Shown piece by piece: positions 1 through 6,658 of a DNA stretch of 12,467 nucleotides. Position 1 is the stretch's first letter. Every line of letters starts with the position of its first letter. Source of the DNA: Bacteroidales bacterium (GTDB taxonomy: Bacteria; Bacteroidota; Bacteroidia; Bacteroidales; UBA7960); assembly GCA_007131125.1 (NCBI GenBank), contig SLRE01000289.1:1-12467 (forward strand). Reading direction: 5' to 3'. The notes under the pieces are model-generated. The model had not been told where the DNA came from. It saw only the letters and a program-made list of their open reading frames with translations, and made no database searches. The position numbers and the translations under genes were made by a program.

Positions 1-68
1 ACAATTACCACTTTCCCGGCCTTAATATCCCGGATGGCTTCTTCTATGGTATTGAACTTTTTTTGCAT
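1..68 (-). CDS. ribB: RibB-type 3,4-dihydroxy-2-butanone 4-phosphate synthase, N-terminus only (partial)
   Basis: Only the first 22 complete codons are present; the gene runs off the left edge. The reading frame starts at the ATG at 68-66 and gives MQKKFNTIEEAIRDIKAGK followed by VVIV. This matches the usual N-terminus of RibB and of the RibB half of RibBA (I-E-E-A-I-x-D-I-K-A-G-K), which makes L-3,4-dihydroxy-2-butanone 4-phosphate from ribulose 5-phosphate for riboflavin synthesis in the cytoplasm. The catalytic acidic segment that follows in the family lies outside the window. Whether a GTP cyclohydrolase II (RibA) domain is fused, as is common in Bacteroidota, cannot be seen. It begins 27 nt after the stop of the preceding glycosyltransferase on the same strand, so co-transcription is likely. 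The identification rests on a short stretch but the pattern is characteristic. Confidence 0.75.
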   Translation of the reverse strand, partial: MQKKFNTIEEAIRDIKAGKVVI

Positions 69-95
69 TATATTATTGGTTCCCTTTTTTTCGGT

Positions 96-1262
96 TTATC
101 GGACAATGATCTTTTCAAGCTTGCTGCAAACACTGCTCCAGTGAAAATTTCGCAAAACAAACTGATGCCCTTTTTCCGCCAGCTCTGCCCTTTGCCGGGG
201 ATTGTTCAGCAAATATAATATTTGCCGGGCATACTCTTCAGGGGTTTCCCCGATTAGTATCTCCTTTTGTGGTATGGCCTTCAGGGCCTGGTTAGCCAGG
301 GAAGAAGTGATGCAGGGAAGCTGCATGGCCATGGCTTCCAGTACTTTATTCTGAAGGCCTGTGCCAATGCGCATGGGAGCAACAAAAATCTTTGAACCGG
401 CATAAAATTCACGAATGTCGTCTACCCAACCCGTTATGGTAACCCTCCGAGATTGCAGGGATTTTACCCCGGGAGCAGGATTGGCACCCGCAAGTACAAC
501 GGTCACTTCAGGATTTTGTTTCCATACGTGGGGCATGATCTCCTGCACCAGGTATCTTGCCCCGTTCACATTGGGGGGATATCCCATATTGCCTGTAAAT
601 ACCACATCATAGATTTTTTCTTTTTCCATAGGAAAGAAAAAATCCGTATCTACTCCATTGGGAATTATTTCAATGGAATTTCTTTGCTCGTGTGGAATAA
701 GATCCCGGTCAGGGTCAGAAATGATCACCTTTTTCTCAAATCTTTCAAAAGCCTTTTCTTCATAGTCAAGCACCCTCTGGTACTCCTGCCGCAACAAAGG
801 CTTCAGATACCAGGCAGAGATATTCAGCCGGCGCTGCAGCCCTTTGGAAAAAACATCCTGGTAATCCAGGGTTTTGTCAGCCGGTAGCCCGTTGGCATAT
901 TCTGCAGTGCGGATCAGCTGAAAAAACAAATGATCAGGCTTATGAATCCGGATAAGCTCCTGGATTTTTCTGTTGACCCTTTTGCTGAAAAAATAAGCTA
1001 CCTGGTAAGGCTTGTCAGAGAAAAAATTCCTGATGAGCCTGAAAAAAATGCCGGTGGGCGAAAGACGGAAAAAATGAAGTGATTTGGTATAAGGCTTCAG
1101 GAATTCATAGGCTTCAGGGGGAATGGGGCGGTCGCTCAGGGCACAAAGAATGATGTCGTGATTTTTTGACATTTCCCTTATCTGGTAAAAAGCCCTCAGC
1201 TTGTCACCTTTTTCGAGAGGGTAAGGAACCCTGGAAAGCAGAATGAATATTTTTTTCCTCAA
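96..1262 (-). CDS. GT4-family glycosyltransferase (TIGR03087-like sugar transferase)
   Basis: A 388-residue GT-B fold glycosyltransferase that probably adds a sugar from a nucleotide-sugar donor to an envelope glycolipid or polysaccharide at the inner face of the cytoplasmic membrane. The N-terminal domain opens with FILLSRVPYPLEKGDKLRA (residues 6-24). The C-terminal Rossmann domain shows PNGVDTDFF (201-209), TGNMGYPPNVNGA (223-235), VVLAGANP (255-262), ITGWVDD (276-282) and the donor-binding region APMRIGTGLQNKVLEAMAM (295-313). These resemble the sugar-transferase family named for its link to PEP-CTERM/exosortase loci, but no such genes are visible here. No ATG fits the expected N-terminus; the start appears to be TTG at 1262-1260, since the family's conserved N-terminal motif begins only a few residues later. 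It lies 85 nt downstream of a second, distantly similar GT4 gene. Donor and acceptor are unknown. Confidence 0.87.
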   Translation of the reverse strand: MRKKIFILLSRVPYPLEKGDKLRAFYQIREMSKNHDIILCALSDRPIPPEAYEFLKPYTKSLHFFRLSPTGIFFRLIRNFFSDKPYQVAYFFSKRVNRKIQELIRIHKPDHLFFQLIRTAEYANGLPADKTLDYQDVFSKGLQRRLNISAWYLKPLLRQEYQRVLDYEEKAFERFEKKVIISDPDRDLIPHEQRNSIEIIPNGVDTDFFFPMEKEKIYDVVFTGNMGYPPNVNGARYLVQEIMPHVWKQNPEVTVVLAGANPAPGVKSLQSRRVTITGWVDDIREFYAGSKIFVAPMRIGTGLQNKVLEAMAMQLPCITSSLANQALKAIPQKEILIGETPEEYARQILYLLNNPRQRAELAEKGHQFVLRNFHWSSVCSKLEKIIVR

Positions 1263-1326
1263 CCCTGGTAGAATTTCAATTATTAATGCCCTAATAGCAA
1301 GGCAAAAGGGGCAAATTAATTTTTGG

Positions 1327-1334
1327 CAAAGGTA
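1327..1334 (-). promoter_or_regulatory. Possible -7 promoter element (TACCTTTG) ahead of the second glycosyltransferase
   Basis: The minus strand reads TACCTTTG here, a match to the Bacteroidota -7 consensus TAnnTTTG, inside the 85-nt gap between the two glycosyltransferase genes. Transcription would start near 1320, leaving a leader of about 58 nt before the TTG start at 1262. I see no TTG -33 element at the right spacing, so this may be a weak internal promoter or chance in an AT-rich gap. Confidence 0.3.
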
Positions 1335-1347
1335 TTAATTATACTTC

Positions 1348-2550
1348 TCATTCGGAATAAAATCCGCTGTAAAACTTCATGAGCCGCTCTATGATGGGCT
1401 GCATGGCATAATGTTTCAGGGCAAACTCCCTGGCGTTTTCCCCGATTTTTTCTGCAAGTTTCGGCTGCCGGAAACAAAGCAGGATGTTACGGGCCATTTC
1501 TTCCGCATTGTTGCCCACCAGTATATTTTCTTTATGCCGGCAGTCGATGCCCTCTGCACCTACCACGGTAGAAACAATAACTTTTTTTGCTGCCATGCCT
1601 TCCACAATCTTTACCCGCATGCCTCCTCCAGAAAGCAGGGGCACCACCATGACCTTTTTCGACAAAATAAACTCCAGGGCATCTGGGACCTGCCCTGCCA
1701 CCTTTACCGAATCCGACTCATAGCGGTAAAATCTCTGCGGCGTGCGCTTACCGGCAAGATAAAACTTCAGTTCGGGGTTTTCTTTCACCACCAATGGCCA
1801 TACCTTTTCCAGGAACCATTCAACCCCTTCCTGGTTGGGCCTCCAGTCCATGCTGCCAAGATGAAAAACCGTATTGGCTTCTGCTTCAGGCAGAGGATCA
1901 GGCAGGTTGAAAGCCGGTATACCGGCCGGAACAACTGATGAGGGCCTGGAAAAACCATGCTTGTGGAAAAAATCAAGGTCGATGGATGAAATGGCAACCA
2001 GCCCGTCAACATGATGGATAACCTCCATCTCAAATTTTCGCAACCTGCCGGCAAGAAGTTTCAAATAGCGCTTTTTAAGAGGATTGGAACATGCAGCCGC
2101 CATACGCTCCCAGATAAAATGCTCAATGTTGTGGGAACGGTACAAAAGCGAAGCCCCGGAATTTTTACGGATTACCGGAATATAAGGGGTAAGGTAAAGG
2201 CCCTCGAGCTGAATGATATCAAAAGTTTCCTCCTTCAGGATTTTTTCCAGGCGCTTCTCTACTTTCCTGTCATAAAACCTTTGCAGGTTATATGACCTTT
2301 TGGTGAAAAGATTTAAAAACGCAGCAAGGGGTTTAACCCGGGTATCGACAGCATGGGATTCAAAGCGGGTCTGGGAATAGTATTCCTCAGAGATCCTTTC
2401 CTGCCCGGAGTTTTTCCTGGAAGGGTCAAGTGCCAGTACCTTCACCTTGTAGCCGTTTTCCAGCAATCCGCTTGTTACTTGGTGCATGGCAATAGAGCCT
2501 CCGTCGGAAGGCGGAAAAGGAACCTTATGGCATAGCTGTAATACGCGCAT
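1348..2550 (-). CDS. GT4-family glycosyltransferase
   Basis: A 400-residue GT-B glycosyltransferase, likely acting on lipid-linked saccharides at the cytoplasmic membrane. The N-terminal domain has LQLCHKVPFPPSDGGSIAM (residues 4-22) and an acceptor-domain motif YRSHNIEHFIWERMA (137-151). The C-terminal donor domain has HLGSMDWRPNQEG (230-242), FYLAGKR (263-269) and PLLSGGGMRVKIVEGMA (304-320) followed by VIVSTVVGAEGI (324-335). The layout and the motif order G-x-M-x-x-x-P-N then LAG then G-x-G-x-x-x-K-x-x-E-(G/A)-M-A match the neighbouring downstream glycosyltransferase, so the two are distant paralogues. The ATG at 2550 overlaps the upstream permease stop as TGATG, which argues for translational coupling; a TTG one codon earlier is possible but less likely. 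No donor or acceptor can be assigned. Confidence 0.88.
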   Translation of the reverse strand: MRVLQLCHKVPFPPSDGGSIAMHQVTSGLLENGYKVKVLALDPSRKNSGQERISEEYYSQTRFESHAVDTRVKPLAAFLNLFTKRSYNLQRFYDRKVEKRLEKILKEETFDIIQLEGLYLTPYIPVIRKNSGASLLYRSHNIEHFIWERMAAACSNPLKKRYLKLLAGRLRKFEMEVIHHVDGLVAISSIDLDFFHKHGFSRPSSVVPAGIPAFNLPDPLPEAEANTVFHLGSMDWRPNQEGVEWFLEKVWPLVVKENPELKFYLAGKRTPQRFYRYESDSVKVAGQVPDALEFILSKKVMVVPLLSGGGMRVKIVEGMAAKKVIVSTVVGAEGIDCRHKENILVGNNAEEMARNILLCFRQPKLAEKIGENAREFALKHYAMQPIIERLMKFYSGFYSE

Positions 2551-4007
2551 CAATCAGGGGTTTGCCTGTTTTTTCTTTTAAATACTCCGGTGATCTTCTC
2601 AAACTTCTTCAGGTAGCTTTCCGTATCCAGAAGGCTGGAATCGGTAGTTGCTTTAATGGTAAGTAAAACCCCCACCGGGAGCAATACCAGGGAAGATATC
2701 CACATGCCCTGGTGGGCTTCCAGCACTCCTTCCCTTACAAATTTTTCTCCCATGATGGACATTACATGAAAAACCACAAAAAACAGCACGGAGATCACAA
2801 GGGGAAGACCAAAGCCGCCTTTCCGGATGATGGCCCCAAGAGGCGCACCAATGAGAAAAAGCACCACACAGGCAAAGGAAAGCGTGAACTTCCGATGAAA
2901 TTCTATCTGGTAGCGGGCAAGATTGCGGCTTCTCTGCCGGAATTCGTCATGGGAGTATTTGGTATGGTCTTTATTTGATCTGACTTGTTCCATGGCCCGA
3001 GACAATATCCTTTCTTTGCCGAAAGTCTCGTCCCTTCCCGAAGAAATATCCATCCTCATACTTAGGAAATCCTCCGGAGGAATTTCTTCCAGGTCTCCGG
3101 GTTCAAGCCTTGAAAAGTACCTCCAACGGGTTTTATAGTTTTCCTTGAAATTATTTTTTCTTTTTTGTAGTGCCGTAGAAAGTGAATCTTCAAAGTAAAT
3201 CAGCTGCGAGAGGTTCAGCATACGAAAGTTGCTTTTGAAAAGTTCTTCATCGGTGCGGGTGAGGTCAAAACCGCTCAGGTCGAACTTCCTTACCTGCTTG
3301 TCAAAATAGGTGCGTTGAAATTGCCTGGAGGGATCGCGTGGGTTTTGAGGATCTGCCTCTTCGTAGTTGGCCCCGTGATGTAGTGTCAATACCAGGTTTC
3401 GTTTGTCGGGGGTTACCGCCATGGTGCCCCACTCAGCCAAAGTAAGGTTGATGTTGCCACGCCTGTCGGTATGATTGTAAATTTTGATTCCCCTTAGGGT
3501 TTGCCCGTCGGGCTCCTTTTCATCAACCCGTATTACATAATTGTCGATACCCCGGTAATAGATGCCCTCAACAATATTAAAGGCAGGCCGGTGATGGCGC
3601 ACATCGTAAAGCAGCGAAAGGCTTTTGAGGTTTGCAACAGGCAATACATTGTTGGAAAAGTAAAATGCGGTCAGGGCCAGGAAAGATGAGATCACAACCA
3701 GGGGCCACATAATTTTGCTCAAAGAAATTCCTGCAGACTTAAAAGCCACCAGCTCATAATGCTCACCCATGGCGCCCATGGTCATGATGGAGCTGAGAAG
3801 CACAGCAAGGGGCAGGGCCATTGGAACAAAAGTGGCCGTGAGGTAAAACAATAATTCAGCAAAAATATACCACTCCAGCCCTTTTCCTACCAGATCATCA
3901 ATGTATTTCCACAGAAACTGCATCAGCAGTATGAAAAGCGCAATGAAAAAGGTAGCGACAAAAGGCCCGATATAGGACTTGACTACGAGCTTATGGAGTT
4001 TTTTCAT
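2550..4007 (-). CDS. LptF/LptG (YjgP/YjgQ) family permease
   Basis: A 485-residue inner-membrane permease of the family that, with the LptB ATPase, extracts lipopolysaccharide from the inner membrane and passes it to the periplasmic bridge. There are three N-terminal membrane segments (about residues 13-35, 48-75 and 98-120), a long periplasmic region (about 121-372) and three C-terminal segments (about 373-393, 400-420, 430-452). Family-typical features are the cytoplasmic coupling stretch GEHYELVAFKSAGIS after TM2, the EFHRKFTLSFA entry to TM4 and GAPLGAIIRKGGFGLPLVIS between TM4 and TM5. E. coli LptF and LptG are about 360 residues; the extra length here is a charged insertion in the periplasmic region (roughly 265-365), of a kind seen in Bacteroidota members. 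LptF and LptG cannot be separated from sequence alone. It heads a probable operon with two glycosyltransferases and the riboflavin gene. Confidence 0.92.
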   Translation of the reverse strand: MKKLHKLVVKSYIGPFVATFFIALFILLMQFLWKYIDDLVGKGLEWYIFAELLFYLTATFVPMALPLAVLLSSIMTMGAMGEHYELVAFKSAGISLSKIMWPLVVISSFLALTAFYFSNNVLPVANLKSLSLLYDVRHHRPAFNIVEGIYYRGIDNYVIRVDEKEPDGQTLRGIKIYNHTDRRGNINLTLAEWGTMAVTPDKRNLVLTLHHGANYEEADPQNPRDPSRQFQRTYFDKQVRKFDLSGFDLTRTDEELFKSNFRMLNLSQLIYFEDSLSTALQKRKNNFKENYKTRWRYFSRLEPGDLEEIPPEDFLSMRMDISSGRDETFGKERILSRAMEQVRSNKDHTKYSHDEFRQRSRNLARYQIEFHRKFTLSFACVVLFLIGAPLGAIIRKGGFGLPLVISVLFFVVFHVMSIMGEKFVREGVLEAHQGMWISSLVLLPVGVLLTIKATTDSSLLDTESYLKKFEKITGVFKRKNRQTPD

Positions 4008-4075
4008 TTTACCAGAACAAAAACCGGCCGGATTCTTTTTTTTACCGGATTTTCCCTCAACAAGCAGTTGATTTG

Positions 4076-4083
4076 CAAAGATA
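4076..4083 (-). promoter_or_regulatory. Probable -7 promoter element (TATCTTTG) for the permease operon
   Basis: The minus strand reads TATCTTTG followed by CA, a full match to the Bacteroidota TAnnTTTG consensus, 69 nt before the permease ATG. No clear TTG is present about 20 nt further upstream, so the -33 element is weak or absent. The position, in a 200-nt divergent intergenic region, is right for the operon promoter. Confidence 0.5.
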
Positions 4084-4181
4084 CGAAATACTGATTGTTT
4101 ATTTATCCTCCTGATAGTGTAACGACCGCCCGTTAAATTTATTTAACAAAAGGAATGCCGGATTATTTTTATTTTCATGAT

Positions 4182-4189
4182 TACCTTTG
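4182..4189 (+). promoter_or_regulatory. Possible -7 promoter element (TACCTTTG) for the alpha/beta hydrolase
   Basis: TACCTTTG matches TAnnTTTG. A transcript would start near 4195, giving a short leader of about 13 nt before the ATG at 4208. This element overlaps an in-frame TTG at 4187 and so argues against using that TTG as start. No TTG -33 element is evident; the sequence upstream is T-rich. Confidence 0.4.
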
Positions 4190-4207
4190 ATAAAGATTTT
4201 TTCAGGA

Positions 4208-5344
4208 ATGGCAATTCATAAAACAAATTCAAGGTTTAAACCCGAAGGCTTTTTACTGATAGCCCTGCTGTTTCTTTTAAACTCGTCCTGTACCATTTAC
4301 CATATCCCGAAATTTGAAAGGAAGGATATTCAGCAGTTTGAAATGGTTGAGCTGGGCGGGATGAAACAGGGGGTTTGGATCCGTGGGGATAACAAGGATA
4401 ATCCGGTGATGGTTTTTTTACACGGAGGCCCGGGTTATCCTATGTTTCCTTTTGCCCCTATGGGAGAAACCATGAAACGTTTGGAAAAGTCCTTTACCAT
4501 GGTATACTGGGAGCAGAGGGGAACAGGGAAATCCCTGAGCAGGCGCATCCCCCCGGAGACTGTGACTGTGGACCAGTTTGTAAGCGATACCAGGGAACTG
4601 ATTGAATGCATACAGGAAACCCTTGGGGTAGAAAAGGTATTTATATGGGCTCACTCCTGGGGATCTAATTTTGGCGCAAAGTTTGCCGCCCGACACCCAG
4701 AAATGCTTCATGCTTATATATCAACCGGGCAGAGTGTAAATCCATACCGTAACGAACGTCTTGCTTATGAGTTTGTCCTGGAGCAGGCCAGGGAGGAAAA
4801 CAACCGTCGTGCCCTGCGTGAAATGGCCACCATCGACACCCTCAAAGCCAACTACCATCTAGAAGATGCCCTGCTGGTCAGAAAGTGGGTTTACCGCTAT
4901 GGTGGAATTGTAAAAAAGGGAGCAGAGGAAAGATTTTATGTAAATATTAAAGATGTCTTTGTCATTCTTACTGCCCCCCAATACAGCATTCTGGAACGGC
5001 TTAATCTCTTGATCCACCCCTATTTTTCCATCCGGAAATTATGGACCGACCTTAAGGAGATCAATTTGAAGGAGCAGGCTCCCCGCATTGAGGTACCGGT
5101 TTATTTCCTGGTGGGCAGAAACGACATCATTGTATCTGCTAAACTGGCCGAAGAATACTTTAATAAATTAGAAGCCCCGGCGGGTAAGGAACTAATCTGG
5201 TTTGAGCGATCTGCGCATCGCCCTCATGAGGAAGAAAGGGAGAAATTCCTGGGGGTGATGAAAAAACATATCCTGGGAAATGTTTTACCTCATCTTGAGG
5301 ATCTGGAAAAAAAGGAAGCCTTTAAAGACATTCCTTCTCCATAA
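4208..5344 (+). CDS. Alpha/beta hydrolase, prolyl-iminopeptidase-like (S33), putative lipoprotein
   Basis: A 378-residue serine hydrolase. The N-terminus (residues about 11-27) is a hydrophobic segment ending in LNSSC, which resembles a relaxed Bacteroidota lipobox, so the protein is probably exported and lipid-anchored. The fold is shown by the oxyanion-hole motif HGGPG (72-76), the YWEQRGTGKS stretch typical of prolyl iminopeptidases, the nucleophile elbow AHSWGSNFG with Ser150, the acid in VGRND (Asp306) and the base in SAHRPHEEE (His337). The region between about 175 and 290 would hold the helical cap. Substrate is unknown: an N-terminal prolyl peptidase, an esterase or an epoxide-hydrolase-like activity are all possible, with a peptidase the best guess from HGGPG plus WEQRG. 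I chose the ATG at 4208 over the in-frame TTG at 4187 because the TTG lies inside a promoter-like motif. It is convergent with the receiver-like gene, 14 nt away. Confidence 0.85.
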   Translation: MAIHKTNSRFKPEGFLLIALLFLLNSSCTIYHIPKFERKDIQQFEMVELGGMKQGVWIRGDNKDNPVMVFLHGGPGYPMFPFAPMGETMKRLEKSFTMVYWEQRGTGKSLSRRIPPETVTVDQFVSDTRELIECIQETLGVEKVFIWAHSWGSNFGAKFAARHPEMLHAYISTGQSVNPYRNERLAYEFVLEQAREENNRRALREMATIDTLKANYHLEDALLVRKWVYRYGGIVKKGAEERFYVNIKDVFVILTAPQYSILERLNLLIHPYFSIRKLWTDLKEINLKEQAPRIEVPVYFLVGRNDIIVSAKLAEEYFNKLEAPAGKELIWFERSAHRPHEEEREKFLGVMKKHILGNVLPHLEDLEKKEAFKDIPSP

Positions 5345-5358
5345 GGATCAGTTGGTTT

Positions 5359-5676
5359 TTAGCAGGCAAGTTTTTCAGCCGTTTCCTTTATCTTACGCAC
5401 AATGGTTTCTCTGTCGTCATGAAACTCGATTTCCACAATCTTTACGAATGGGAATTGCTGGAGCACTTTCCGGCCTAACCTGCATTGGTATTTGCTGTTA
5501 ATCAAAGGGCCAACCACTACCACATCTTTGTATTGGTTTTCTATCACCCTGCACAAGGCATCATAACTGTCGGCTTTTTTTATTACCTGCATGCCGTTTT
5601 TCTTTTCCAGTAGGTCGGTAAGCCCGTTTAGCATAATATCGCTGCTTTCGGCTATGATCACTTTTATTTTATGCAT
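5359..5676 (-). CDS. Stand-alone degenerate receiver (REC-like) protein
   Basis: A 105-residue protein whose start, MHKIKVIIAESSDIMLNGL, follows the beta1-alpha1 pattern of NarL-type receivers. It aligns without gaps to the first ~60 residues of the response regulator encoded upstream on the same strand. Compared with that protein the acidic pair D10-D11 is E10-S11, the phosphoacceptor D56 is G56 (VVVVGPLIN), and the conserved S/T after beta4 is replaced by an acidic stretch (IVEIEFHDD, 80-88). It ends before the conserved beta5 lysine, and there is no DNA-binding domain. It therefore should not accept phosphate in the usual way and may work by protein contact, or be a decaying copy. An intact frame and ordinary composition argue for a real gene. 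A terminator separates it from the upstream regulator; no good promoter is visible in the gap. Function not assigned. Confidence 0.7.
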   Translation of the reverse strand: MHKIKVIIAESSDIMLNGLTDLLEKKNGMQVIKKADSYDALCRVIENQYKDVVVVGPLINSKYQCRLGRKVLQQFPFVKIVEIEFHDDRETIVRKIKETAEKLAC

Positions 5677-5783
5677 ATCGTTAACTGATTTGATATGCTA
5701 AATTAAGGCTTCCCCGGGTAGGCGCGTTCCGTGTTTTTACGTGATTTGATTCCAATAAATGACCCGAATAATTCACTGAAAAA

Positions 5784-5812
5784 AAAGCCGGCCTTTTGTG
5801 AGGACCGGCTTT
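5784..5812 (-). terminator. Rho-independent terminator of the LuxR-type response regulator
   Basis: The stem pairs AAAGCCGGCCT (5784-5794) with AGGACCGGCTTT (5801-5812), with one bulged A and a 6-nt loop. On the minus strand it is followed by a run of eight T (5779-5786 on the plus strand, partly in the stem). It lies 30 nt downstream of the regulator stop codon and upstream of the receiver-like gene. Confidence 0.85.
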
Positions 5813-5841
5813 AATCTTTTATCATAACAGGAAATAAAAAA

Positions 5842-6489
5842 CTAAATTTCGATGATCTTATGCTTGATGGCAAATTTGATCAGCTCTACGGAGTTTTTCA
5901 TGTTGGTTTTTTGAAGGATATGGTTTTTATGCGACTCAATTGTGCGGACACTTAAAAACAATTTGTCTGCTATCTCCGTATTGTTAAATCCTTCGGCAAA
6001 AAGTTGCAATACCTCCAACTCCCTTTTGGTAAGTTGTGGCAGGGCACTTACGTTTTTCTTACGTTTGGTGGAATAATTCCTTACAATCTCGTCTGAAATA
6101 GTGGTATGAAAAAAGTTTTTTCCGGAATGGATGGCGTTAATGGCTTCTATGAGTTCTTCTGAAGCCACATCCTTGGGTACGTATCCGTCGGCCCCTGCAT
6201 CAATGGCATCCGAAATGTTGTCATAGTCAGAATGCATGGACAAAATCAGCACCTTAATGGCAGGATACTTCTTTTTAATGGCTTCGGTGGTTTCAATGCC
6301 CGACATCTCAGGCATGCTGATATCAACCAATATAACATCGGGAACAACTTCTCCAAGAAGTTTCAGGGCTTCTTTCCCGCTGTGGGCAATTCCAACCACC
6401 TCAATTTCGGGGGCGCTTTTTAAAAACAAACTGATACAGTCGGTTACCAATTTATGGTCATCAACAATAATTACTTTTATCTTTTCCAT
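5842..6489 (-). CDS. NarL/FixJ-type (LuxR) response regulator
   Basis: A 215-residue cytoplasmic two-component transcription factor. The receiver domain (about 4-120) has all key residues: acidic pocket D10-D11, phosphoacceptor D56 in VDISMPEMSG, Ser84 after beta4 and Lys106 in VPKD. A linker leads to a LuxR-type helix-turn-helix (about 150-212) with LTKRELEVLQLFAEGFNNTE and, after it, LSVRTIESHKNHI. Phosphorylation by a partner histidine kinase would be expected to promote dimerisation and DNA binding. No kinase is encoded in the window, so it is an orphan here and its stimulus is unknown. The ATG at 6489 places the receiver at the usual distance from the N-terminus. It is probably monocistronic, ending at a strong terminator. 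The region upstream carries a promoter-like sequence with two inverted repeats that could be autoregulatory sites. Confidence 0.93.
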   Translation of the reverse strand: MEKIKVIIVDDHKLVTDCISLFLKSAPEIEVVGIAHSGKEALKLLGEVVPDVILVDISMPEMSGIETTEAIKKKYPAIKVLILSMHSDYDNISDAIDAGADGYVPKDVASEELIEAINAIHSGKNFFHTTISDEIVRNYSTKRKKNVSALPQLTKRELEVLQLFAEGFNNTEIADKLFLSVRTIESHKNHILQKTNMKNSVELIKFAIKHKIIEI

Positions 6490-6535
6490 TTGGCAGCAAC
6501 TTTTACCCCGGTTTATAATTTAATTTAAGATGTGC

Positions 6536-6553
6536 GGATGCCACCCTGCATCC
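6536..6553. repeat. Perfect inverted repeat GGATGC-N6-GCATCC upstream of the response regulator
   Basis: Two 6-bp arms separated by CACCCT, 47 nt upstream of the regulator start codon. If the predicted promoter at 6563-6593 is correct, this sits at the very 5' end of the transcript and could act as an operator or a 5' hairpin. Short enough to be chance. Confidence 0.4.
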
Positions 6554-6562
6554 AATGCAATA

Positions 6563-6593
6563 CAAATAAACAACAAGTTTGTTAAAAATACAA
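6563..6593 (-). promoter_or_regulatory. Candidate promoter of the response regulator (TTG-N20-TTTATTTG)
   Basis: On the minus strand a TTTG ending an 8-T run (TTG at 6593-6591) is followed after 20 nt by TTTATTTG (6570-6563), a 7 of 8 match to TAnnTTTG. The spacing fits the Bacteroidota -33/-7 arrangement. Transcription would start near 6556, giving a leader of about 67 nt. The spacer holds the 12-nt inverted repeat AACAA-GT-TTGTT (6572-6583). Confidence 0.45.
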
Positions 6594-6611
6594 AAAAAAG
6601 TTAAAACTAAG

Positions 6612-6634
6612 GGGTGCATTCGAGCTTTGAACCC
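6612..6634 (-). terminator. Weak hairpin downstream of the short-chain dehydrogenase, possible terminator
   Basis: On the minus strand GGGTTCA pairs with TGCACCC with one mismatch around a 9-nt loop, 25 nt past the dehydrogenase stop. A T-rich tract with eight T follows about 12 nt later, which is further than in a typical intrinsic terminator. Low confidence. Confidence 0.3.
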
Positions 6635-6658
6635 TTTCGTATAAAAAATTTACCCAGC

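Noticed and set aside
1411..1938. A 175-codon plus-strand frame opposite the first glycosyltransferase
   Set aside because: Cys/His/Phe-rich low-quality translation with no family signature, overlapping a clear GT4 gene.
96..2550. An exosortase/PEP-CTERM-type polysaccharide locus, suggested by one glycosyltransferase's family resemblance
   Set aside because: No exosortase, PEP-CTERM protein, chain-length regulator or other export gene is present; the neighbours are a permease and a riboflavin gene.
5359..5676. Calling the degenerate receiver a pseudogene
   Set aside because: The frame is intact with a normal ATG start and no HTH remnant is visible downstream of its stop; truncation cannot be shown without comparison.
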